Below are positions 1 through 6,113 of a DNA stretch of 9,255 bases, one piece after another. The DNA comes from Planctomycetota bacterium. Lineage in GTDB: Bacteria; Planctomycetota; SZUA-567; H5-PLA8; CALKMO01. The translations under genes and the position numbers were made by a program. Where the stretch lies: positions 1 to 9,255 of the forward strand of contig JAOACM010000095.1 in the NCBI GenBank assembly GCA_026417845.1. Direction: 5' to 3'. How positions within the stretch are numbered: the first letter of the stretch is position 1; every line of letters starts with the position of its first letter. Under the pieces are notes generated by a model. That model was given only the letters and a program-made list of their open reading frames with translations, was not told the origin of the DNA and searched no databases.

Positions 1-1170
1 CCCCTCCATGCATGTCGCCATCCCCTCTACGATCCACGCGTTGGCCGACCTGTTGCCCATCGTAAAGATCGGCAGGGAGGACCGGGGGCTGAAAGCGTCG
101 AGTATCTGATGGGTCATCTCATGGTGAAAAATCGCCATCTGGACACGCGTCTCGGTGGCGGTGTAGGGGTAAAAGAACGACATCGCGCGCCCGACATCGT
201 AGAGGCCCTTTGAGTGCCCCGGGAGCCCCATCTCCAGGTATTGCCGGCGGTCTTTCGCATAGAATATCCTCATCGGTTTGACCGGCAGGGTCGCCGCGGG
301 CGGCTTGCCGGCTGCGGCGTTCTCGGCGCAAAAGAATCCCGGGATCAGCCGCATCAGCGCCTCCAGCACCTTTTCGGCCTCCTCTGCCACGGCAACGCCT
401 TCCTCGAACGGACGGCAACTGTAAACGGTAAAATGATCTGAGACTACGACGTAGGGGTTGTTGCTGGATTCGTGGGCGCGGTCGGCCTGTTCAGCCGGGA
501 CGAACTCGCCGCCGGCGCCCGCGACCGGCCGCAGTCCCGCCCGGTACTTTTCGACATCGGCGGCGCGGACCCATCCGAACGCCGGATCGCGCTCCATCCC
601 GGCATCGAGCCTTCTTTTCCCCGCCGGCGTCAGCCACCGCCCCTGGAAGAACACATGTCCAAGCGCCTCCCGGGCGGATTTGTGATCCGGGATTATGGCC
701 AGCATGTCCTGGGCGCATTCGATGGCCACGCCCAGCTCTCCGGCGGCCATCGCATCAGCCAGGAGCTTTTCGAGAGGTCCGGCGGCAGCCGCCAGACGCC
801 CGGCCGCCTTCGCGTAGCCCTCCGGCGCCTTATCCGCTCCGCGCGCCGCCCGGTTCGACCCTGGTCTGGGAGCATGGAGGCTCCCGCCACCGAACCGCGC
901 CTCGATCGCCAGAGCGCGCTCTCTGCCGTGAGCGTACCCCGCCGACTCGCACCACCTCGCCAGCGCCGCCGCCTCCTGCCGGACGGCCGCGTATATCTCG
1001 CGCTGCCTTTCGGGAAGCTGGCGGCGGGTTTCGCCGGGACCCGGCGTCTTCGGCGCGTTCGCCGGCGCGCGCCCCTGCCCCCCGCCTTGTCCTCCCTGGC
1101 CGCCGCCGGTCATTTGACCTGCGAACAGCGCGCCCGGCAGAACGAGCATCGCGACGAACGCGAAGCGCAC
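1..1170 (-). CDS. Secreted DUF1570-like zinc metallopeptidase (C-terminus off window)
   Basis: The reading frame is open from a GTG at 1170 to the left edge: 390 codons, no stop. Residues 1-17 look like a signal peptide (MRFAFVAMLVLPGALFA), so the protein is probably exported. A Gly/Gln-rich linker follows (about 20-36). Residues 55-215 are a mostly helical region containing ALARWCESAGY, PDHKSAREALGH and GRWLTPAG, a pattern I associate with planctomycete proteins. From about 235 (NNPYVVVSDHFTVY) the fold resembles DUF1570-type peptidases. The visible zinc site is HEMTH at 350-354, with a third ligand Glu382 in WIVEGMATCMEG and a catalytic Glu351; this is the gluzincin layout. The substrate is unknown. 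The GTG start is fixed by an AGGAGG seven bases upstream and by the signal peptide beginning at once. The gene lies downstream of the large minus-strand gene but behind a terminator, so it is probably transcribed separately. The family assignment is by motif recognition; the peptidase class is firmer than the DUF number. Confidence 0.85.
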   Translation of the reverse strand, partial: MRFAFVAMLVLPGALFAGQMTGGGQGGQGGGQGRAPANAPKTPGPGETRRQLPERQREIYAAVRQEAAALARWCESAGYAHGRERALAIEARFGGGSLHAPRPGSNRAARGADKAPEGYAKAAGRLAAAAGPLEKLLADAMAAGELGVAIECAQDMLAIIPDHKSAREALGHVFFQGRWLTPAGKRRLDAGMERDPAFGWVRAADVEKYRAGLRPVAGAGGEFVPAEQADRAHESSNNPYVVVSDHFTVYSCRPFEEGVAVAEEAEKVLEALMRLIPGFFCAENAAAGKPPAATLPVKPMRIFYAKDRRQYLEMGLPGHSKGLYDVGRAMSFFYPYTATETRVQMAIFHHEMTHQILDAFSPRSSLPIFTMGNRSANAWIVEGMATCMEG

Positions 1171-1177
1171 GCGATAA

Positions 1178-1183
1178 CCTCCT
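1178..1183 (-). promoter_or_regulatory. Ribosome binding site for the metallopeptidase gene
   Basis: On the minus strand this reads AGGAGG, a perfect Shine-Dalgarno core, with a seven-base gap to the GTG at 1170-1168. It decides the GTG start over the in-frame ATG seven codons later (residue 8), which would cut the signal peptide in half. Confidence 0.8.
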
Positions 1184-1294
1184 GCATTCAACTATCCGCT
1201 CCACCGGCCCTTCCATCGGATAGCGGGCGTACGACGGCCACTGGTGTAAACCCGCCGCCGCGGCGAATGACCCAGCCCGAGCCGGTCGGTCGCG

Positions 1295-1345
1295 ATCGGG
1301 GGGATGCGCAGCGCCCGCCACCCCGGCGATCGCACTCCCCCCGAT
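1295..1345 (-). other. Long stem-loop in the leader of the metallopeptidase gene
   Basis: ATCGGGGGGA (1295-1304) pairs perfectly with TCCCCCCGAT (1336-1345). After a one-base bulge at 1335, TGCG (1305-1308) pairs with CGCA (1331-1334), and CGCC (1312-1315) can pair with GGCG (1325-1328). The element sits about 125 bases upstream of the GTG start. No T-run follows it on the minus strand (next bases CGCGACC), so it does not look like an intrinsic terminator there. It may be a structured mRNA leader or a protein-binding site; no known riboswitch family is recognised. The pairing is directly visible, the function is inference. Confidence 0.4.
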
Positions 1346-1391
1346 TTATGACGGATTTTGCGCTCCGGGTACTTGCCGGAAATTTAAGGCG

Positions 1392-1421
1392 AATGGATCG
1401 GACGGGGACCGTGCCTGTCAA
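1392..1421 (-). promoter_or_regulatory. Weak candidate promoter for the metallopeptidase gene
   Basis: A perfect -35 hexamer TTGACA lies at 1421-1416 on the minus strand, but the best -10 at 18-base spacing is TCCATT (1397-1392), only three of six matches. It would start a transcript near 1385, downstream of the terminator at 1479-1509, and place the 1295-1345 stem-loop in a leader of about 215 bases. The position is sensible; the -10 match is poor. Confidence 0.25.
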
Positions 1422-1478
1422 GCGGCCGGCTCCAGCGCCAGCGCGGCGTAGATTGACGGCAGCGACGACATCCGACAG

Positions 1479-1509
1479 AAAAGCGGGCCATCCGGAAAGG
1501 ATGGCCCGC
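1479..1509 (-). terminator. Rho-independent terminator of the large secreted-protein gene
   Basis: On the minus strand an 11-bp perfect GC-rich stem (GCGGGCCATCC, 1509-1499, pairing with GGATGGCCCGC, 1493-1483) closes a five-base loop and is followed by TTTT (1482-1479). It lies 42 bases past the TGA of the 1268-residue gene. On the opposite strand the stem is not followed by a T-run, so it acts leftwards only. It separates this gene from the metallopeptidase gene. Confidence 0.9.
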
Positions 1510-1551
1510 AGTACCGACACGAGCGGGCGGCAGCGCACACCGCTCCACGTG

Positions 1552-4500
1552 TCAGTGCGTGAATGTATCGTCTCCAGCCTTCCGCTGGACCTCGAAGGAT
1601 GTCCTGGCGTCAAGCGTCTGCTGGTTGTCCGTTACTATTACGACGCGCAGCGGCACCGTCTGGGTGGTGGCGTTCGGGTCAATGCCCAGCGTTGCCGCAT
1701 CTATCGGCCAGGTGGTTATTGAGAACCTGCCGCAGTATCCGGCGAAGGACATCCTGCGGATGCCGACCTTATCCTCGGCATCGCTGAAGGATATCCGCGT
1801 GCGGGGCGGCGCCCCTCCAGCATTCCACTTGAGGTTGGCCGCCGTGTTGATCGTCTCGGAAAAGCCGCCGATCTGCACAGTGAAGTCGCTGCTGACGGCG
1901 GCCGCGGCGGGCCGTATGCTGTCTCCGCCGGGCCTGGAAAGGGCGCCGTCGAGTTTGACGACGTATTGACCGCCACCTGCCGGCCTGATCACGGCCTTGG
2001 TGACAAGTACCACGCCCGATTCAAGCATCGTTCTGTCATAGGCGGCCGGCTGGGCATACCTGTAAAGCCCCCGCGCCCACTTGTTGGCACTCGATTCGTA
2101 TTCGTACGAGATTATCACCTCTCCGGTGTACACGTCCGTGGCGAAAGACGGCGGATTGACGCCGCCCGGCGTGTAGGTCCCTATATCGAACCTGAGCAGC
2201 ATTGGGAGCAGCTTTTCCTCGGAGGTGTTGACCTGCTGGATTGGGTTGTCATTCAGGCTGTTGAGGTTGGCCAGATACTGGCGGACCAGGTTCATCGAGA
2301 ATCGTCCGCTGGGGAGCGAGAACCTGAATGTCCCCTGCCTGCCCCACTGTCTGTCCACAACGTTTACCAGCCCGTTAGCATCGAGCGGCCCCTGGTAGAG
2401 GACCGTGTAGGGATTAGCACCATTGACATCCCTGATCATAAACCTGAAATACTTGCCCGAGAGATCGGAAAGCACGGTGCCCGGCAGATTTATGTACCCG
2501 TTAGCCTTGAAGGTATCGAAGCGGTTGGCGAGCTCCCACGGCTCGGGCGGATTTGGGGTGCGGTTCGTGCCGCCGCTGCAGTTCTGGAGGCGCTTGATCA
2601 GCCGAAGCCGTTCGGCCCAGTCCACCCGGAAGGAGCTGGTAGTTATGAGAAGCTTGTCGTTGATCCAGTTGGCGGGATCGGTCACGTAGACGGGGAACTC
2701 CCAAGTCCTCGTATCGCAGCTGCCCACCGTATTGCCCGCTCCGACGGCGGATACGCGAACCATGTAAAGGCCGGGGCTCGTATAAGTATGAGTTATGTCG
2801 CCAGGCGGGGCAACACAAACCCACTCTACATCATTATCCGTAACTCTATACCCTATAAGAGTCGGCCATGTCGGCTCGGTCGAGCCAGTGGTTCCCGCCT
2901 TCAGGCACAGATATACATACCCGTTCGCCGCGGTAGGCATTACCACGGTGTTCTCGGCCACCGGCGTATCCGGAGCCCACGTGGCAACCCCGGTGTACGA
3001 ACCGCCCACGCCCACCCAGTCCACCGGCGGGAACTTCTCGCCTTTGCCGGTGTACGGGTTGAACGGCGGATAGGGAGCGGTTGGAGGATCGGTCGGTTCG
3101 AAGTACCCGTGGCTCGGGTCTTCCTTCTGCGGAATGGCTTGGGCGGCCTGGATGACCGTTGGGGATCCGTCGCCGAAGTCCCAGATGAACTGCGTGACTT
3201 CCGACGTTATCGGCGCGACCGAATTCATCCGGATTTCCTCAAGTACGTTGTCCGCCAGGGACGCCCGCACGCGGAAGATGCAGTTGAGGGGAGCGGCGCC
3301 TCCGGACGGCATCGCCAGCGCCTCCGTTATAATCGGCGCCTTGTAGACCTGGACCTGTATCCTGTACGGGGGCGGGGGCGGATCGGTACCCAGACGCCCG
3401 GTGGGCGTGTTGCCGAATGAATCCGCCACCGTCAGGTCCACATACCACAGCCCGGGCCGCGTGAAGTTGAACTCGACCGCCGGCGCGTAAGATTCAGTTC
3501 CCTGCTCCGGCGGGTCATTTGTGTGCCAGAACTTCCACCTGTAACTTATCGTGTCGCCGTCATCATCAACCGCGTAGAAGGTAGGCGGGTTCCTGCGATT
3601 GGCGACGAATTTGAGTTTTATCGGTGCGCATGCCACAAGTATGCGTTGGATGGTTGGATTGCTCCTGTTGGGACATGTCCCGTCCCACGCTGCGGAGGCG
3701 CCCGTCGAATCCGTGACGAGCGATTCATAGTCCGGGTGCAGCCACGGGCAGGCGAAGGGCGGCGAATTGACCTTGAACGCCACGCGCGCGGGCGAAGTTA
3801 TCGGCGAGTTGAAGTTCGCCATGATCCCCACATCGCCGCCGTCCTGTATGCCCGTCGTCGCCTGGCCCGGATCGGGGAACCCGTTCCCGAACTGGATCCA
3901 GATAGTATGATCCCTTATGCGGAGCCCCTCGTTCAGGATGATCGAGAAGTCCACGCCGGCATGGCCGGGGACGCCCCTGAAGCCCATGTCGTGCCATTGC
4001 CATATCATCTGCCGCCGCGGGAAGGTCCCGGCCGTGAACAGGTAGACTCCTGATGCCGAGGAGCTGAACTCGAGGTCGTCCCACAGCGCGAAGATAGCGT
4101 AAGTTATATGACTGGGAATGGCCGTGTTCTGGTACTCGGCCGGGTCTTTATAATACGCCGGCGGAGGCGGCGGAAGGAACCGCAGATATCCGTTAACATG
4201 GGGAACGATGATGGACCAGCATGGGATCGAGTAGGGGCAGAGCCATATGCCGTAGAACGACCAAGCGAACGGGATGCCGCCGGTCGCGATTCGCGGGTCG
4301 CTGACCGGTATTATCACGAAGCCGTCCTCGTTGCCCTGCCAGCCGGAGAATTCAGGACCGAGTACTTTTGAGCCGTAGATGGCGATGTTCTGCACCTGAT
4401 TGTCGGTCGAACCGACGTAGCCGAAGTCGTCCGGACCGAGCGGCGCCAAGAACGGGTCTATCGTCACCGGATATTCCACCGTCGGCCGCGCAAGCCAGCT

Positions 4501-5358
4501 TGCCGGCGTGTTGACGCTCAGCCTGTATCCGCCATCAGCGAGCATCTCGACCGAGTAATCCGGATAGGTGCTGTGTCCCGGCGTCCGGAGCGCTTTTTCC
4601 TCCAGGAAACGGCCGTTATCGTCCGCGACCGTCCTGTCGTAGGCCACTGGCGCATGCATGTAGGCGACGTCCGTGCCATCAAGCGCCTTGACTATGATTG
4701 GACCGCGCGTGCGCACCTTGCCGGTAATCTGCTTCCCATTGACCCACAACGTCGCGCCACCGGAAATCTCCAGTCGCCCGGAGAAAACGAGGTCGCCCGA
4801 AGCGGGCAGGTTGGCGGGCCGTTTTGTCAGGATGATGTCGTGCTCGATACCGCCATCGCCCCGGAGCGTGAACCGCTCATCAACGCCTTCATACGTTCCC
4901 CGGTACATCACGCTGTCGGGGCGGCCTGAGACCTTATCCACCGTGACGTTACCCGCAAGGCCGATTTCAGATACGAGCCGGTCTTTCTCTCTTATCGTGC
5001 ACTCCTCCGGAACCCACCGGACCACGGCGCCAGCCCTCTTTATCTCGGATACGACTCCGGCACCGTAGGTCTCCGGCACGGAATGCGCCATGAACATGGT
5101 GCCCGCCCCATAGCCGGAATCCCTTTCTTCCCACTTGAGGTTGAACGCGCCGTGCTTGTTGACGTACGTAAACGTCATGGCGCCTTCGGAGGGGCTGGCA
5201 GGTCCCCCGCGCGCCGCTACGGGAACGACATGAGAGTCCACTGTACCGGGGACCGCAGGAGACGGGCTGTTAGCGATCGGATCGCGCTTCCCGGCCAGAA
5301 ACACCGTCGCTCCAACGGCCGCCCCTGCCAACAGAACGCCCAGCGCCAGATGCCGCAT
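1552..5358 (-). CDS. Large secreted multidomain protein with nidogen-like and PKD-type domains
   Basis: 1268 residues. An N-terminal hydrophobic stretch (LALGVLLAGAAVGATVFLAG, 4-23) is a signal peptide or membrane anchor. Residues 60-305 form a beta-rich domain ending EYPVTIDPFL, resembling the N-terminal region of SBBP-repeat-type surface proteins. Residues 310-530 look nidogen-like: VNGYLRF, NTAIPSHITYAIFALWDDLE, GVYLFTAGTFPRRQMIWQWH, ATTGIQDGGDVG. Residues 567-672 are PKD/Ig-like (YAVDDDGDTISYRW, PGLWYVDLTV). A second PKD domain starts at FIWDFGDGS (724-732) and resumes at HTYTSPGLYMVRVS (857-870). Between the halves lies a module (about 787-849: AGTTGSTEPTWPT, then RVTDNDVEWVCV) typical of phage tail and other adhesive proteins. 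Residues 893-1268 are beta-rich and not recognised; no C-terminal sorting signal is seen. There are 12 Cys, including C374 and C380. No catalytic motif is visible, so a structural or binding role outside the cytoplasm is inferred. ATG 5358 is supported by a GAGGGAGGG eight bases upstream. The gene ends at the terminator 42 bases downstream. Confidence 0.93.
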   Translation of the reverse strand: MRHLALGVLLAGAAVGATVFLAGKRDPIANSPSPAVPGTVDSHVVPVAARGGPASPSEGAMTFTYVNKHGAFNLKWEERDSGYGAGTMFMAHSVPETYGAGVVSEIKRAGAVVRWVPEECTIREKDRLVSEIGLAGNVTVDKVSGRPDSVMYRGTYEGVDERFTLRGDGGIEHDIILTKRPANLPASGDLVFSGRLEISGGATLWVNGKQITGKVRTRGPIIVKALDGTDVAYMHAPVAYDRTVADDNGRFLEEKALRTPGHSTYPDYSVEMLADGGYRLSVNTPASWLARPTVEYPVTIDPFLAPLGPDDFGYVGSTDNQVQNIAIYGSKVLGPEFSGWQGNEDGFVIIPVSDPRIATGGIPFAWSFYGIWLCPYSIPCWSIIVPHVNGYLRFLPPPPPAYYKDPAEYQNTAIPSHITYAIFALWDDLEFSSSASGVYLFTAGTFPRRQMIWQWHDMGFRGVPGHAGVDFSIILNEGLRIRDHTIWIQFGNGFPDPGQATTGIQDGGDVGIMANFNSPITSPARVAFKVNSPPFACPWLHPDYESLVTDSTGASAAWDGTCPNRSNPTIQRILVACAPIKLKFVANRRNPPTFYAVDDDGDTISYRWKFWHTNDPPEQGTESYAPAVEFNFTRPGLWYVDLTVADSFGNTPTGRLGTDPPPPPYRIQVQVYKAPIITEALAMPSGGAAPLNCIFRVRASLADNVLEEIRMNSVAPITSEVTQFIWDFGDGSPTVIQAAQAIPQKEDPSHGYFEPTDPPTAPYPPFNPYTGKGEKFPPVDWVGVGGSYTGVATWAPDTPVAENTVVMPTAANGYVYLCLKAGTTGSTEPTWPTLIGYRVTDNDVEWVCVAPPGDITHTYTSPGLYMVRVSAVGAGNTVGSCDTRTWEFPVYVTDPANWINDKLLITTSSFRVDWAERLRLIKRLQNCSGGTNRTPNPPEPWELANRFDTFKANGYINLPGTVLSDLSGKYFRFMIRDVNGANPYTVLYQGPLDANGLVNVVDRQWGRQGTFRFSLPSGRFSMNLVRQYLANLNSLNDNPIQQVNTSEEKLLPMLLRFDIGTYTPGGVNPPSFATDVYTGEVIISYEYESSANKWARGLYRYAQPAAYDRTMLESGVVLVTKAVIRPAGGGQYVVKLDGALSRPGGDSIRPAAAAVSSDFTVQIGGFSETINTAANLKWNAGGAPPRTRISFSDAEDKVGIRRMSFAGYCGRFSITTWPIDAATLGIDPNATTQTVPLRVVIVTDNQQTLDARTSFEVQRKAGDDTFTH

Positions 5359-5475
5359 GTCCTAATCCCTCCCTCATGGTTCTCCGACCCAGATGAGACC
5401 GGAGGACCTCCCTCTTATTAGTTGCCTTTGTCGGCGTTTCCCTTACTCCATTATTGTGACGATACCACTAACCCC

Positions 5476-5505
5476 ATGTTAGCCGAAAATCTCCTCAGAA
5501 AACAA
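5476..5505 (-). promoter_or_regulatory. Candidate promoter for the large secreted-protein gene
   Basis: On the minus strand TTGTTT (5505-5500), an 18-base spacer and TAACAT (5481-5476) make a moderate sigma-70-like match: three of six at -35, four of six at -10. It would give a leader of about 110 bases before the ATG at 5358. It is the best I found in this stretch but is not strong. Confidence 0.3.
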
Positions 5506-5761
5506 GGTAGAACTCAAGGGTCTTCCCATTTTTCTTCCTCCCAGGCAATCACATTGTGCGCAACATGGTGCACAGAGGCATGACTTGGACAGACTTTTCG
5601 GAAAAATTCCAAAGAGATTTAAAAATCCCCGCTTCATGCAGGATCAGTGAGTCTGTCACCGAAACATCGTAAGGCGAATATCAAACTTTCCTCCCTAGTC
5701 GAAAGTGCAGTTGCCGGAAAATCAGTCTGGGCCCTGGGGATGCTCATGGTGCAGGGCGGGA

Positions 5762-5779
5762 GCCTTAAGGTCTTAAGGC
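5762..5779. repeat. Inverted repeat, possible operator
   Basis: GCCTTAAGGTCTTAAGGC: two perfect 8-base arms around a two-base centre (GT). It is located in the AT-rich intergenic region about 180 bases upstream of the -35 of the plus-strand promoter. The symmetry fits a dimeric regulator site, but no cognate regulator is in the window. No T-run follows, so it is not a terminator. Confidence 0.35.
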
Positions 5780-5856
5780 CAGAATTCGCAATAGATTATA
5801 TCCCGACATCCCGTGCGACAAAACCATGGTGCGACCGGAGATGTCTTTATGGCCAT

Positions 5857-5873
5857 CAAGACGTCTTGTCAAG
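5857..5873. repeat. Palindrome with three CAAG/CTTG half-sites, possible operator
   Basis: CAAGACGTCTTGTCAAG: the first 12 bases are a perfect palindrome (CAAGAC/GTCTTG), and the second half-site pairs again with a third (CTTG-T-CAAG). It overlaps a possible weak upstream promoter (TTGTCA 5866-5871, 18 bases, TACAAC 5890-5895) and ends 88 bases before the -35 of the main promoter. The symmetry is directly visible; a regulatory role is inferred. Confidence 0.35.
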
Positions 5874-5960
5874 TATTTTGCTTCGGCGTTACAACCTCCT
5901 GCCCCTGCAATGGCAGAGCGAGGTACCTGCGAATTTCGAATTTATTCAGGTTAACTGTCC

Positions 5961-5988
5961 TTGAAAAGCGAGGATAAGCTCTTATAAC
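5961..5988 (+). promoter_or_regulatory. Sigma-70-like promoter for the GH20-like/sulfatase pair
   Basis: TTGAAA (5961-5966) and TATAAC (5983-5988), each five of six to consensus, are separated by 16 bases. Transcription would start near 5995, giving a leader that contains the 6016-6065 stem-loop. It is the strongest promoter-like match I found in the window and is properly placed for the two plus-strand genes. Confidence 0.6.
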
Positions 5989-6015
5989 ATTACGTCTGTT
6001 TTTGAAAGAGTGGAT

Positions 6016-6065
6016 TCGCGGTCGGGCTTCGGAGCTTCAGCTCTTCGCCGGTATTCCGATCGCGA
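6016..6065 (+). other. Leader stem-loop upstream of the GH20-like gene
   Basis: TCGCGGTCGG (6016-6025) pairs with CCGATCGCGA (6056-6065) over ten consecutive positions with one G-U wobble. Inside, GAGC (6032-6035) pairs with GCTC (6040-6043) around TTCA. The outer stem is followed by GATTTTG, a short T-run. It lies between the predicted transcription start and the start codon, so it could be an attenuator-like or translation-controlling structure. It does not match a riboswitch I know. Pairing is seen; role is inferred. Confidence 0.5.
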
Positions 6066-6113
6066 GATTTTGACTTGATGTCCGGTCTGTCGGATGGGAA
6101 GGCGGTAGTAAAC

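Larger units (their letters stand above)
5359..6113. other. AT-richer intergenic region between divergent genes
   Basis: About 750 bases lie between the starts of the secreted-protein gene (leftward) and the GH20-like gene (rightward). The DNA is visibly AT-richer than its flanks; in 5581-5640 I count 23 G/C of 60. It contains candidate promoters in both directions, palindromes at 5762-5779 and 5857-5873, and a leader stem-loop at 6016-6065. One 105-codon frame (5647-5964, GTG start) is open. Its third positions are not GC-biased as in the neighbouring genes, it has no good ribosome binding site and I recognise nothing in it, so I do not call it a gene. No tRNA or known RNA was recognised. 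Confidence 0.6.

Noticed and set aside
1326..1333. GCGATCGC octamer palindrome
   Set aside because: A single copy inside the leader stem-loop of a GC-rich sequence; not enough to suggest a repeated genome signature.
1188..1613. 141-codon frame on the minus strand between the two minus-strand genes
   Set aside because: It overlaps the end of the upstream gene and spans its intrinsic terminator; no domain or ribosome binding site.
472..1722. 416-codon open frame on the plus strand
   Set aside because: It runs through the metallopeptidase gene, its leader and the terminator on the other strand, is low-complexity Arg/Pro-rich, and shows no domain.
1966..3420. 484-codon open frame on the plus strand
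   Set aside because: It lies antisense to the PKD-containing part of the large secreted protein and has no recognisable motif; its length is explained by high GC.
5647..5964. 105-codon frame with GTG start in the intergenic region
   Set aside because: Codon third positions differ from all neighbouring genes, AGGA lies only three bases from the GTG, it overlaps the palindromes and the promoter -35, and nothing in it is recognisable.
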